Assembly (NCBI GenBank): GCA_018266215.1
Contig: JAFEAV010000032.1
Location: forward strand, 1 to 62,075
Source: Cyanobacteria bacterium SZAS LIN-3
GTDB lineage: Bacteria > Cyanobacteriota > Vampirovibrionia > Obscuribacterales > Obscuribacteraceae
DNA: 62,075 nt
Reading direction: 5' to 3'
Shown here: in pieces, positions 8,817-17,972 of the stretch
Position numbering within the stretch: position 1 is the first letter of the stretch
Layout of the letters: each line of letters opens with the position of its first letter
The notes under the pieces: model-generated
Seen by the model: the letters and a program-made list of their open reading frames with translations, nothing else
What the model was told of the DNA's origin: nothing
Databases searched by the model: none
Translations under genes and position numbers: made by a program

Positions 8817-10541
8817 CTACAAATTGGTACCAAAAATGTTTTCAAAGATTCCAACGGTTTCCGCGGGGGTGAGCCCATATCCCAGATATTTTCCGTCCAG
8901 CCAGATTTCAAAATGCAGGTGGGGATATTTTGCACGACCTGGTAAATTTTGCCCCGTACCGGAAACACCTACGAAGCCTATCAGATCACCGTGCTTCACG
9001 GTTTGCCCAACTTTGATTTTGGCGTTGATTTTATTCAGGTGAGCGTAGCGCGTGATCAAATTGTTGCCGTGATCAATCCATACCTGACAACCCCGGAAGA
9101 GGTCCTCATTTTTATCTGACGTCCTGTGTTCGCGGGCACAGTCGCCCATTACCCGGTTGAATGTAGCGGCGTTCATGTCTTTGAAGTTCGCGTCGGCGCG
9201 CACTATTTTGCCGTCACCGGCGGCAACGACGGGCGATCCCATATAGATTTTGGCGCGTCCCCCGCCGTAGAAGAAATCCATGCCTTCGTGTACGCCGAAG
9301 CGATAAAGTCTTCTGGCGCCTGGATATACGCCGGCATGCTTGGGCAGATTCATACCCACAATCGGCATATGCAGTTTTTTCAGGCGCTCGTCGATGGAGC
9401 GCGCCGGCGGTCTGGCAGCCAGTTTTAGACTGTCGGGGGCGGAGAGTTTGCGGTAAGTCAGTTTATTGCCGTCTATGATCCAGAAGCCCTGGCTGTCGGC
9501 CACCAGGCCGCGCAGATCGGAGGCGGCGCTGAAGAGAAAGGGGCGCGCTCGACCGGTCTGTTTATCGACGGCCAGCACCCGGTTATTTTCTCTCTCTACA
9601 ATAAACAGGGGCAGTGCCGGCTGGCTCACCATGCGCGTCGGGCGAATACCGCCAATGCCCAAAATCGGCAGGCGACCTTGCTGCACAAGCATCTCGGTCA
9701 GGGGGCGGATCAGGCCAATCTGTCCCGACTGGCTGAAATTTCGCAGGATGTAATAGTAGGAATCGTACGTGAGAGCTATGCTCTCGGCGACCGAAGGCTG
9801 GCCCGGGCGCAGGCGCCAGGGCATGATTTCGGGGAATGACTTTTGTACGTAAGGAGAAACGTTGCCGCTTCCGGTCAGCGCCAGTTTCCAGATCTGATTG
9901 CGCTCGGGGTCGAGCAGATTGAGCCGCGAAAGGGTCGTCTGGCCTGGAGCGGGCGAGAGGCAGAAATCGATGTACTCAGGATCCGGGGAGCCGCCGCTGG
10001 GAAGATTGGCTCGTAAAATGGCCCAACTTTGTTTGAGCGGATCGAACTCAAATATATCCCCCGATTTGTCCAGGACGAAAACGCTGTGCCTGAGCGGGCA
10101 ATAGAGCAGATTTACAAATTCATGGACCGGAATGGTCAGGGCGCCCTGGGTGGAAGGAGTCTGACTGAAGGCCGGTTTGGGAAATGTTTTTAGAACCAGA
10201 GAGCCGCCCAGTTCCGGGCGCGGCAGGGGGCTGGCCATATAGAGGCAGTCGGAGCCCAGGAGAAATGTCTGGCCCTCGCCGCGGACAATTGCTGAGGGAA
10301 AAACAGCGCGACCCTGCTCGTCAATCAGGTTGCAGAGAAAAGGTTGGAGCGGAGTCAATGTGGCGGCGGTGGCGGCCGCAGCTGTTGTCTTGTCCGGGGC
10401 GCCGTTTCTGGACATGGCTGTCTTCTGCGCCCGGGCCGTGTTGAGCTGGCCGACGAGCGAAAGAACGGCAAGGGAGAAAAGCGTGGCCACTATATACAGT
10501 GGCGTCGACTTTGCTGAGACTTGGAGTTTCTTAATCGCCAT
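8817..10541 (-). CDS. Secreted/anchored M23 (LytM-type) metallopeptidase
   Basis: 574 residues from the ATG at 10541, which shares one base with the TGA of the upstream gene (TGATG), so translation is probably coupled; a TTG at 10544 is the alternative. An N-terminal hydrophobic segment (about 10-33) anchors or exports it. The middle (about 60-370) has short repeating beta-rich segments that may form a propeller. The C-terminal part (about 410-560) is an M23 domain: HEGMD (first zinc ligands, near residue 417), the VIRYAHL-like segment ITRYAHLNKI, and HLHFEIW (near 540). Both His motifs are intact, so peptidoglycan hydrolysis is likely rather than a degenerate regulatory role. Partner of the IMS-domain protein. 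Confidence 0.85.
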   Translation of the reverse strand: MAIKKLQVSAKSTPLYIVATLFSLAVLSLVGQLNTARAQKTAMSRNGAPDKTTAAAATAATLTPLQPFLCNLIDEQGRAVFPSAIVRGEGQTFLLGSDCLYMASPLPRPELGGSLVLKTFPKPAFSQTPSTQGALTIPVHEFVNLLYCPLRHSVFVLDKSGDIFEFDPLKQSWAILRANLPSGGSPDPEYIDFCLSPAPGQTTLSRLNLLDPERNQIWKLALTGSGNVSPYVQKSFPEIMPWRLRPGQPSVAESIALTYDSYYYILRNFSQSGQIGLIRPLTEMLVQQGRLPILGIGGIRPTRMVSQPALPLFIVERENNRVLAVDKQTGRARPFLFSAASDLRGLVADSQGFWIIDGNKLTYRKLSAPDSLKLAARPPARSIDERLKKLHMPIVGMNLPKHAGVYPGARRLYRFGVHEGMDFFYGGGRAKIYMGSPVVAAGDGKIVRADANFKDMNAATFNRVMGDCAREHRTSDKNEDLFRGCQVWIDHGNNLITRYAHLNKINAKIKVGQTVKHGDLIGFVGVSGTGQNLPGRAKYPHLHFEIWLDGKYLGYGLTPAETVGIFENIFGTNL

Positions 10542-12805
10542 CAACGCTTGGGCTTGGTCCCTGCCTTGGACTGGTCTCCAGCTGCCTGTGAATTCTTAAT
10601 CAGATCCGAATCATAGATCGACCAGTGGTCGCCGGTCTTCTCGATTGTGTATTTGACTTTGTAGGAGTCTTCACTTTCACTGAGCATTTTATTGGTGGTT
10701 TGATCCATCAAGCGGCTGAATTCCTTCACCTGGGCAAAAACTGCGTACCGGCGGGGACTCTGCGAAATTTCTTCGTAGCGATCAACGCTCACACCTTTGG
10801 GTGTCAGCTCGTAATAGTCCTTTTTCTTGGTCAACCAGCCGATGGCTACGGTCTGCTTGTCGAGCGCTTTGCCGGTCAGAACTTTGGACAGTTCCGAGGC
10901 ATCGCAGTTGCGCACGGCGGCTTTTTTAATTGTCTGCCAGTTGCGGATGGTCTCGATGAATTCCTGTTTCAGTGAATCGTTGCTGCTCTGGCTTGCGGCT
11001 GGGGCCGGTTGTTTGCCGGTTGGCGCGGGCTGTCCGTCGGTGACAACCGGCGCTGCGCTGCTCTGGCTGGTGGTCGGCGGCTTCTTATAAGGATTGGCGT
11101 TAGCGATGGCGGTTGTTGTTGCATTGTTGTGACCGGCCAGGGTCAGGCTGGTCGCACCACCGGCGGTGCCGGTCTTTCCGCTCTTACCGGTTCCGGTGCT
11201 CGTTGTGCTGACGCTGCCTGTTGTCTTAGTGCTGTTGCTTGTGCTTTTGCCGGCTCCGCTTTCGACCTGAGTTTCAGCGCCGCTTTCAGCAGTACTGCCG
11301 CTTTCCGCGTTCTTGCTCTTGAGCTGAACCAGGTAGTTGGATTCGCTGCTGTTGCCGGAGCTGGCAATAGAGATCAGATACGGTCCACTGCTGGTGAGCA
11401 GGGGCTTCTCTTCCGTGGCCAGCCGCTTGACTATCTTCTCTCTGTTTTTCTCGAGGAAGGCGTTGAAGTCATTGATGCGCTTATCCTTCGTGCCCACGGC
11501 CTCCAACATGAAGTCCATGACCATCTGCAGATTGATGAATCCTTGTGGATTGCCCGGTTGATGAATCAAAAAGAGTTCGGCGCTCGAAAGCTTGTCGCCA
11601 TCGGTTTTGAGTGTCAGCTTGTTGTCCTGGGGATCCGCCAGGTCGTTGGGATCGCTGTCGCCCTTGAAGGGACCAACGCCCGGCCAGCTGACCGTGCGGA
11701 TCAGATCGCTTTGAAAGAATGTACGAGTCGAGCAAAGGGAGGCCTGGGACAATTCGGTCATGCGGCTGACGGGCACCGTTGTTGTGGCCGCTGTCGTGGT
11801 GGTTGAAGATGGTGTCGGGTCCGGGGTCGAAGTAACCGCCGCCGCCGAAGTAGATGTTGTCGGTGTTGCCGCAGGTGCCGGTGATTCCGTCTCTGTTGCG
11901 GTCTGGCTCGGGGTATCCGGAGTAGTTGTTTTTGGTTTTTTGTTGGCGGCGGTGGTGCTACCGGTCGATTTGGGGGATTTCTTCTTGCCGGCGCCACTCG
12001 CCGAAGCCTTCGCCGGACTTGCTTTTTCCGTCGCCGTAGTGTCTACCGGGGTGGCGGGCTCGCTGGCGGCTGTCGTCGCCGGACTGCTCTGCGATCCTTT
12101 ATTGTCGCCGGCGGCATTAGATGTATCTGGGGCGGGGCGACCGAAGATGGTTGTCGTTACCGGCTGATCGAGAACGGAGCGACCGCCGCTGCTGGTAGAT
12201 CTTGTGGCCGGAAAAGAACCAAAATCACTGGGTTTGCTGGTGTCCGGAGCCGGCTCGGTGGATGTGGATGTGGATGTGGATGCACTGGGCGCGGTATCAA
12301 CTGTGGTGCCGGAACCGACGGCCGAACTGGCGCCGGCTTCATCTCCAGCCGCGCCGGCATTGGCTCCAGCGTTCACTTTGTCGGAAGATTTTTTACGAAC
12401 CGGCGAACGTGATTTATCTTTTGTTTTTTTCTTGGACTTGCTTTTGCTTTCAACCGGAGGTGCCTCACTCCAGATGGAATCAACCGAACCATCTTCATGT
12501 GTACCGCCCGCGGCCGAAGGACTGGGGTTTGCACTGCCACTACCAGTGGTATCGGACGCGGCGTTGCCGCCGTCACTCTGTTCCAGATCGGTCTCTTTGC
12601 TCTGGCCTCTGGTGCCGCTTTTGCTTTCTTGCGGTTGATAGCCTGCCGGATCCGCTCCGGCGTTGTAATCTACTTCAGCCAGTTGCTTCTTCGATGGGGC
12701 GGCCCAGGCGGCTGGGATGCCGAACGTATTCAACGAAGCCGCCAAGACGCCGGCTAAAGGGATAGAGACTGCGACAAGCACTGAGATAAAACGCTTTTGC
12801 AACAT
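10541..12805 (-). CDS. Exported Ser/Thr/Pro-rich protein with C-terminal ARC6-like IMS domain
   Basis: 754 residues. Signal peptide or anchor at about 1-35 (ends AAWA). Residues about 40-350 are a disordered Ser/Thr/Ala/Pro linker with Lys clusters, encoded in part by a GATGTG hexamer run near 12260. A middle globular part spans about 355-510. The C-terminal 130 residues (about 615-745) match the pattern of the ARC6-like/IMS domain known from cyanobacterial Ftn2 and plastid ARC6: IRNWQTIKKAAV ... LSKVLTGKAL ... DYYELTPKGVSVDRYEEI ... DSYKVKYTIEKTGDHWSIYDSDLI. In the plastid this domain meets partner proteins in the intermembrane space. First gene of the envelope operon, coupled to the M23 peptidase. 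Function proposed, not known: envelope or division scaffolding. Confidence 0.7.
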   Translation of the reverse strand: MLQKRFISVLVAVSIPLAGVLAASLNTFGIPAAWAAPSKKQLAEVDYNAGADPAGYQPQESKSGTRGQSKETDLEQSDGGNAASDTTGSGSANPSPSAAGGTHEDGSVDSIWSEAPPVESKSKSKKKTKDKSRSPVRKKSSDKVNAGANAGAAGDEAGASSAVGSGTTVDTAPSASTSTSTSTEPAPDTSKPSDFGSFPATRSTSSGGRSVLDQPVTTTIFGRPAPDTSNAAGDNKGSQSSPATTAASEPATPVDTTATEKASPAKASASGAGKKKSPKSTGSTTAANKKPKTTTPDTPSQTATETESPAPAATPTTSTSAAAVTSTPDPTPSSTTTTAATTTVPVSRMTELSQASLCSTRTFFQSDLIRTVSWPGVGPFKGDSDPNDLADPQDNKLTLKTDGDKLSSAELFLIHQPGNPQGFINLQMVMDFMLEAVGTKDKRINDFNAFLEKNREKIVKRLATEEKPLLTSSGPYLISIASSGNSSESNYLVQLKSKNAESGSTAESGAETQVESGAGKSTSNSTKTTGSVSTTSTGTGKSGKTGTAGGATSLTLAGHNNATTTAIANANPYKKPPTTSQSSAAPVVTDGQPAPTGKQPAPAASQSSNDSLKQEFIETIRNWQTIKKAAVRNCDASELSKVLTGKALDKQTVAIGWLTKKKDYYELTPKGVSVDRYEEISQSPRRYAVFAQVKEFSRLMDQTTNKMLSESEDSYKVKYTIEKTGDHWSIYDSDLIKNSQAAGDQSKAGTKPKR

Positions 12806-13089
12806 TGGCCTCGGCTTTGGGACCTGGAATTATCAATTATGGACACCAGTAATTTTAACCTTAAACAAGACTTTGAGCCAGTCTTGCCGCCCTTGCGTAA
12901 GGGTTCGGTACTGTCACCGGGTGTAATCAAGAGCTGGAGGCCCGCCCTGGCGAATAATTACAGCCGAAATATGTACCAATAATTAACCGAAAGTTTTTGG
13001 TTGACAGGAGGTTGCGCCGTGCGCTGCTCAGCTGAGATGAATCTATCGTATATCCGTTGGATTCTTCCGGACGCCTTAGTCGGGAGTGA

Positions 13090-13719
13090 TCAATATCCCA
13101 TTACCTTCAGCCCGCACCGGCGAAGCAGTGCAACTGTTTTTGGCACTGGCAAGCCAATTATATTGCTGGGGCAGCCTTCGATTTTCTCAACAAGAAAAGC
13201 GCCGATTCCCTGCAAGGCATAAGCGCCGGCCTTGTCCATCGGTTCCTTCGTTGCCACATAACTTTCTATCTCCGACTTTTGCAATTGGCGGAAAAAAACT
13301 TTGGACATGCCAACATCATGATAGGCCTCGGTTGAGCCCTCGCTTTGATGTATCACGTGGACCCCTGTGAAAACCTCATGGCACGTCCCGGACAGCCGTG
13401 TCAGCATTTCCACAGCGTGCTCTTTGTTGTCGGGCTTCCCTAAGACCTCGCCATCGAGCACGACAATCGTGTCGGCCGCCAGTATCACATGTGGTTGCAG
13501 TCGCAGCTTACTCTTTTTCTCCTGCAGTATCTCTTGCACTCGCTTTGCCTTGAGATAAGCCAGCTCAGCAACTATTTCAGCAGGTATCTGCGCATGCTCT
13601 GTCACTTCGTCGATATCGGCGGGAATGATTTCAAAGCGCAAGCCGAGATTTTGCATCAACTCGATTCTTCGAGGAGAGGCGGAGGCAAGGACTATTGGTG
13701 GGTTTGGATTTTTTGTCAT
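13090..13719 (-). CDS. maf: Maf-family nucleoside triphosphate pyrophosphatase
   Basis: 209 residues. N-terminal IVLASASPRRIELMQNLGL is the Maf signature; also VILAADTIVVLDGEVLGKP, EHAVEMLTRLSGTCHEVFTG and the C-terminal NIIGLPV. Family members hydrolyse non-canonical or modified nucleoside triphosphates (dTTP/UTP/pseudo-UTP types) to monophosphates in the cytoplasm and can delay cell division. ATG at 13719 overlaps the stop of the kinase gene by four bases (ATGA), so it is the last gene of the signalling operon. Which Maf subtype applies cannot be settled by eye. Confidence 0.93.
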   Translation of the reverse strand: MTKNPNPPIVLASASPRRIELMQNLGLRFEIIPADIDEVTEHAQIPAEIVAELAYLKAKRVQEILQEKKSKLRLQPHVILAADTIVVLDGEVLGKPDNKEHAVEMLTRLSGTCHEVFTGVHVIHQSEGSTEAYHDVGMSKVFFRQLQKSEIESYVATKEPMDKAGAYALQGIGAFLVEKIEGCPSNIIGLPVPKTVALLRRCGLKVMGY

Positions 13720-14609
13720 TTGTGCCGATTGTGTGTGTTGCTCGCCAGTTCGAAATCTCGTGCGAAGGAATCGACATCTGGATAGCGCTGTTTTGGATCT
13801 TTAGAAAGTGCTCTGGCAATACAGACTGACAGTGCCATGGAGATGTCGGGGCAGCGGAGGTGGAGTGGTTTTTCCTTTTCGTTCAGGACTCTGTCTGCAA
13901 GGCGGCTGATACTGCCGGCGGTGAACGGTGGGCTGCCGGAAAGTACCTCATATGCAAGGGCTCCCAGTGAAAAAATGTCAGACTGCTGCGAAAAATCCAA
14001 GCCTAACATCTGTTCCGGCGAGGCATAAGCAAGTGTGCCAGCCGGCTTATTGAAAGATTCGCTGCCGTTGGCGTAGCGACTGATGCCGAAATCAAGCAAT
14101 GTTATCGAATCGTTTTCGGAGATGAAAACGTTGTTGGGTTTTACGTCCATGTGCACGATTCCGCGTTCGTGAATATAAGAGAGAGCTGATGCGAGTTGCT
14201 TGAAGATAGGGATAAAGCGCTCCAGTGGTAAGCGGCCTCCGTTTTCCTGCAGGACCCTGGAGAGTTCGCGACCGGTCAAAAATTGCATTACATAGAAGTA
14301 GGGGGGCTGGCTGGGAGGAGGTATCTGTGTAGGCAAGACCTTGACTATGTTGGGGTGGTCGAGGCTGGCCAAAATTGATGCTTCCTGTAGAAAACGCTCA
14401 ACCGATATCGGTTCGGGTTTCTCTTCGACCTGAACCGATATCGGTTGAGGTTTTGCGCCACGACCGGTCCCGCCGGCTGGGTTGAGAACCTTTAGGGCAA
14501 CAGTATGACCACTTTCGCGATCCCTGGCTTTGTATATACAAGCGCCACTAGAGCCGCAGGTGGGCCTCGAAATTTCTATAAGACCCTCGTAGGGGCCGAG
14601 ATTTTGCAT
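13716..14609 (-). CDS. Ser/Thr protein kinase carrying two palindrome-encoded insertions
   Basis: 297 residues from the ATG at 14609, five bases after the FHA gene stop; longer upstream starts would overlap the FHA gene by 130 bases and add a basic stretch unlike kinases. Hanks-type kinase: Lys40 (VALKVL), Glu76 (FLQEAS), catalytic Asp155 in HMDVKPNN, DFG 173-175, SPEQ. The glycine loop is degenerate (CGSSGA) and the usual HRD is HMD, so it is a non-RD kinase. Residues about 51-71, between the Lys and Glu elements, hold two PISV units that are direct translations of the AACCGATATCGGTT palindrome. No membrane helix, so cytoplasmic, probably reporting to the FHA protein and reversed by PP2C next door. 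Confidence 0.88.
   Translation of the reverse strand: MQNLGPYEGLIEISRPTCGSSGACIYKARDRESGHTVALKVLNPAGGTGRGAKPQPISVQVEEKPEPISVERFLQEASILASLDHPNIVKVLPTQIPPPSQPPYFYVMQFLTGRELSRVLQENGGRLPLERFIPIFKQLASALSYIHERGIVHMDVKPNNVFISENDSITLLDFGISRYANGSESFNKPAGTLAYASPEQMLGLDFSQQSDIFSLGALAYEVLSGSPPFTAGSISRLADRVLNEKEKPLHLRCPDISMALSVCIARALSKDPKQRYPDVDSFARDFELASNTHNRHK
14400..14446. repeat. Two copies of palindrome AACCGATATCGGTT inside the kinase gene
   Basis: Exact copies at 14400-14413 and 14433-14446, start-to-start 33 bases, a multiple of three. Flanks continue the symmetry (ACCT left of the second core, AGGT right). Both are read as PISV in the kinase. Confidence 0.9.
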
Positions 14610-14614
14610 TTGAA

Positions 14615-14905
14615 TTATTCGACGACAAAAACGAGCTCGGTTTTGCCGAACGTAATGCGATCGCCGGGCGATATTTGCCGTCTTTCGCTCAGAATGTCGC
14701 CGTTTAGAAGGGTGCCGTTGGTTGAGCCAAGGTCTTCGACCCAATATGCGCCTTGCATTTGCAAAACCCAGGCGTGGTGTCTTGAGACGTAGTGGTCGTT
14801 GGTGATTGAGATATTGTTGGTCTGGTCGCGCCCAATTTTGCTGACGGATTGGTTGAGCGCAAAGCGCTCGTTCGTCAGTTTGTTGAAGAGAAATGCCGGT
14901 CTCAT
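14615..14905 (-). CDS. Small FHA-domain protein
   Basis: 96 residues, essentially one forkhead-associated domain: IGRDQTNNI (the conserved GR), YVSRHHAWV (SxxH) and LGSTNGTLLNG (NG). FHA domains bind phosphothreonine peptides. With a Ser/Thr kinase directly after (5 bases) and a PP2C phosphatase directly before (72 bases) it probably reads the phosphorylation state set by these two enzymes. No signal peptide or membrane segment. ATG at 14905. Confidence 0.92.
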   Translation of the reverse strand: MRPAFLFNKLTNERFALNQSVSKIGRDQTNNISITNDHYVSRHHAWVLQMQGAYWVEDLGSTNGTLLNGDILSERRQISPGDRITFGKTELVFVVE

Positions 14906-14977
14906 TTATGCGCCTCTCTTCTCGGGATTGCGCTGCTTGATTTCTTTCGCTGGGTTAGCCATGAAACTCTGCTTTGA

Positions 14978-15742
14978 TCAGTTGCTACCGTTATCTGAAT
15001 TTTCGTCGATAAATTTGACTACAACTACCGTCACATTGTCCGGGGCGCCGCCGTCGATAGTTTGCTTGACTAGCTCTTCGCAGACGCTTTCAGGCTCAAT
15101 TCCGGTGCTGAGGATATCGCCGATCTGTTCATCCCGCAGGACTGTGGGCAGACCGTCCGAACAAAGGACTATCCAATCCTTCCCACGGACCTCGATAGGG
15201 GTGTGGTCAATTTCGACTTTTTCCTCGTGGCCGAGGCAGCGAGTTATTAAATTTTTGTAAGGGTTGATTCTGGCTTGCTCTTCGGTCAGACGACCGGCGC
15301 GAACCATTTCCTGAACGACCGAGTGGTCGTTGGTCATCAGTTTGCATTTGCCTTCCCGGTAGAGGTAGGCCCTGGAGTCGCCTACGTGGGCTATCAGAAG
15401 GCTATCCTCATCGGACTGGACGGCCACCACCACAGTAGTACCCATGCCTCGCACCGACGGATCTTCTTCCGCCTGATGCCAAACGGCGTGGTTTGCGCCG
15501 TTGACCGTATCGGTCAGCCAGCTGGTAATTGCTTCTTTGTCTTTGGCCGGAGGTGGAGCATCGGTCCATTTCTTCTCTACCGCTTCCATTGCCAGCTTGC
15601 TCGCTTTCGCGCCGCCGACAGCTCCGCCCATACCGTCTGCTACGGCAAAGACACGATTATCTGGACTTACGTAGAAATTATCCTCGTTCCTCTGACGCTG
15701 GCAACCCGCATCAGTTCGTGCCGCTGCACGCCATTTCAGCAT
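14978..15742 (-). CDS. PP2C-type Ser/Thr protein phosphatase
   Basis: 254 residues. Metal-dependent phosphatase of the PPM/PP2C family (Stp/PrpC type): RTDAGCQRQRNEDNFYV, ADGMGG, HVGDSRAYLYREG, LCSDGLPTVL and the final APDNVTVVVV, which supply the metal-binding aspartates. It reverses Hanks-kinase phosphorylation in the cytoplasm. ATG at 15742 lies three bases after the UbiB gene stop, so the two are in one transcript with FHA, kinase and maf downstream. No membrane segment. Confidence 0.95.
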   Translation of the reverse strand: MLKWRAAARTDAGCQRQRNEDNFYVSPDNRVFAVADGMGGAVGGAKASKLAMEAVEKKWTDAPPPAKDKEAITSWLTDTVNGANHAVWHQAEEDPSVRGMGTTVVVAVQSDEDSLLIAHVGDSRAYLYREGKCKLMTNDHSVVQEMVRAGRLTEEQARINPYKNLITRCLGHEEKVEIDHTPIEVRGKDWIVLCSDGLPTVLRDEQIGDILSTGIEPESVCEELVKQTIDGGAPDNVTVVVVKFIDENSDNGSN

Positions 15743-15745
15743 GTT

Positions 15746-17929
15746 CTATCTCCGTCTACCTCTTGACCTGTCTATTCGTTTTCGATGAGAGGCCAAATCC
15801 AATGGTCGTTGTATTTGCCAAATAATAAGTGCCACCATTACACCATTTCCAATCAAAAAATACTCGGAAAATTGATGTTGATCAGCGTTGTAGTAAGTTA
15901 TGCCCCAATAGATGAGGGACATAAAAATCCATAGCAGCGCTATCAATAACAAATTTACTCTATTTTTCGACAGAGTCTTCAGATCTCTCTCCAAAATATA
16001 AATTTGTGCCTCCATTTTCCTTATCTCTTGAAGTCTCCGGGACATTTCCTTCTGGGTTTCATCGTCGTCCTGGGCGTTCTGGGGCAATTCCCGGAGGGTT
16101 TTGGCATCTTTACCTTCCCGGGTGTCTCTGCCGCGACGCAGGGACCGGGAGGAATCCCCCGCAGCGCTTTTGCCGGAGGCCGGTCCATCCTCGCCGCCTT
16201 TTCCTCCCGAAAAAATGCGCAGGAGCCTTTCTTCTGTAAATACACCCTTCTGGCCAAATAATTTTCCCTGGGTCAGATAGCCAAGGGCCAGGTAGGCCTG
16301 GGCCGGGTTGGCCAGCGCCCAGCGCTTGACCACGGGCTTGGCCGCTTCCACAAATGAAAAATTAGGATGCAGGCTGCGTGCGATACCCTCCAGGGAGGAG
16401 CCGGTGCGCAGCAAATAGGCCAGGGATGGCGGTAGCTTGAGGGCCCGGTCCATGGCGATTTTGTCTATGTCCTGCTCAAGGTGGCTGAAATCCAGCTCCT
16501 TAATTTGCTTCCCTTTGTAATAATCGATGAAGGGGCCGACTGCGCGGACCAGAGATTCGCTTGTTTGATGGCTCTCCTTGACGACTCCCAGGGTCGTCAG
16601 ATTTTTTATCAGCTCCAGGCCGTTGTAGTTAATGACCGAAGCGATGCATCCGAGGATGGCCTCGCGCTGTACGGCGCTGATTTCGCCCATCATGCCGAAA
16701 TCGTAAATAACGATGCGACCGTCGGGACCGACAGCCAGATTGCCGGCATGGGGATCGGCATGGAAGAATCCATGGCTCAAAACCTGCTCCATATAAGCGG
16801 CGACCAGGTTGTTGCCGAGTTGCACCGGGTCGATGCCGAGTTTGACGATTTCGTTGACCTTGTCGATTTTGACGCCGGGTAAGTATTCCATCGTCAAAAC
16901 GTGGCGCCCGGTCAGCTTCCAGAAAACCCGTGGAATCCGGACCGCCTTGTGTTCTTTCAAAATTTGCCTGATGCGGTCTGCGTTGCGGCCTTCCTTGAGG
17001 TAGTCAATTTCCTCGAAGACGGTTCGTCCAAATTCGTCCGACAGCGCCAGCCAGGATTCCCAGTCGGCATTCGGCTTAATAATCGGACCGATACGCGCGA
17101 TAAACCGCATATACCCCAGGTCCTGGTAGAAAGTTTCGGCCAGGTCCGGGCGCTGAACCTTGACCACGACCGGCCTGCCGTCGGCTAGCCGCGCGCGGTG
17201 CACCTGGCCGATGGAGGCCGAGGCGATGGGTGTCAGTTCAAACTCTTTGAATATGACATCGGGGGGCGCGCCCAGCTCGCGTTCGATGGTGGATTTGAGC
17301 AGGTCGAATTCAAAGGGCGGAACGCGGTCCTGCAGTTCCATCAGTTCTTCGGCGAGCTCGTCGGAGATTATGTCCTTGCGTACCGAGAGAAACTGGCCCA
17401 GTTTGATAAAGGCTGCGCCCAGCTCAATCAGGGCCTGTTTCACCCGTCGGGCGGAGCGGCGGCGCTGTTCGACCGGTGTGGACTTGCGGTTGCGGACCAA
17501 TCTGTCTATAGCCGAGCCGGACAGGAGCTGGAGCAAGGTGCTCATCGACCGCCAGAAACGCTTGTCTCGAATAAGCCGTTCGATGCGCACGGCGCTGTCG
17601 GCCAGGGCCGGGTCGTAGCCGCCGCCGACAGCTTTCAGGTCAACCGAGCTGCTGACGGGCGAAGGAGTCTGGGCCGCCGCCGTGGATGTGGATGTCGATG
17701 TGGCGGTGGACGCCGGCGCAGATGCGGAGGTTGATGTGGCGGTGGATGCAGATGTAGCTGTGGAGGCAGACGAGGATGCAGAGGCTGCTGTGGCTGCGTC
17801 GGAGGACGGGCGAGCATGTGCCGCCTTATCCTCGGTCACTGTGGCGGCGGCCGGATTGGCTTGAGTTTCCCCGGAATTACCCTTTGGCGAACTTGAGTCT
17901 ATAGAGGACCGCGATTCATCGTCTCTCAT
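15746..17929 (-). CDS. UbiB/ABC1 (ADCK-like) atypical kinase with Ser/Thr-rich N-terminus
   Basis: 727 residues. Residues about 1-100 are Ser/Ala/Thr low complexity. The UbiB domain (about 110-500) shows the KxGQ signature (FIKLGQFLSVRKDII), the Ala-rich loop (PIASASIGQVHRA), the catalytic HADPHAGN and YDFGMMG. A charged linker is followed by two C-terminal membrane helices (about 655-710), as in this family. UbiB kinases/ATPases support isoprenoid-quinone synthesis or membrane lipid homeostasis; the exact substrate is not known. Follows a phasin-like gene (43-base gap) and precedes PP2C by 3 bases. Being an atypical kinase, it may or may not take part in the PP2C-FHA-kinase loop. Confidence 0.9.
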   Translation of the reverse strand: MRDDESRSSIDSSSPKGNSGETQANPAAATVTEDKAAHARPSSDAATAASASSSASTATSASTATSTSASAPASTATSTSTSTAAAQTPSPVSSSVDLKAVGGGYDPALADSAVRIERLIRDKRFWRSMSTLLQLLSGSAIDRLVRNRKSTPVEQRRRSARRVKQALIELGAAFIKLGQFLSVRKDIISDELAEELMELQDRVPPFEFDLLKSTIERELGAPPDVIFKEFELTPIASASIGQVHRARLADGRPVVVKVQRPDLAETFYQDLGYMRFIARIGPIIKPNADWESWLALSDEFGRTVFEEIDYLKEGRNADRIRQILKEHKAVRIPRVFWKLTGRHVLTMEYLPGVKIDKVNEIVKLGIDPVQLGNNLVAAYMEQVLSHGFFHADPHAGNLAVGPDGRIVIYDFGMMGEISAVQREAILGCIASVINYNGLELIKNLTTLGVVKESHQTSESLVRAVGPFIDYYKGKQIKELDFSHLEQDIDKIAMDRALKLPPSLAYLLRTGSSLEGIARSLHPNFSFVEAAKPVVKRWALANPAQAYLALGYLTQGKLFGQKGVFTEERLLRIFSGGKGGEDGPASGKSAAGDSSRSLRRGRDTREGKDAKTLRELPQNAQDDDETQKEMSRRLQEIRKMEAQIYILERDLKTLSKNRVNLLLIALLWIFMSLIYWGITYYNADQHQFSEYFLIGNGVMVALIIWQIQRPLDLASHRKRIDRSRGRRR

Positions 17930-17972
17930 AGCTCAGGCCTCTAGCGGATTTTTCAAATAGCGAGGGACGCTA

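Noticed and set aside
14610..14744. Longer N-terminus for the operon kinase
   Set aside because: Would overlap the intact FHA gene by 130 bases and adds Arg-rich sequence not found in kinases.
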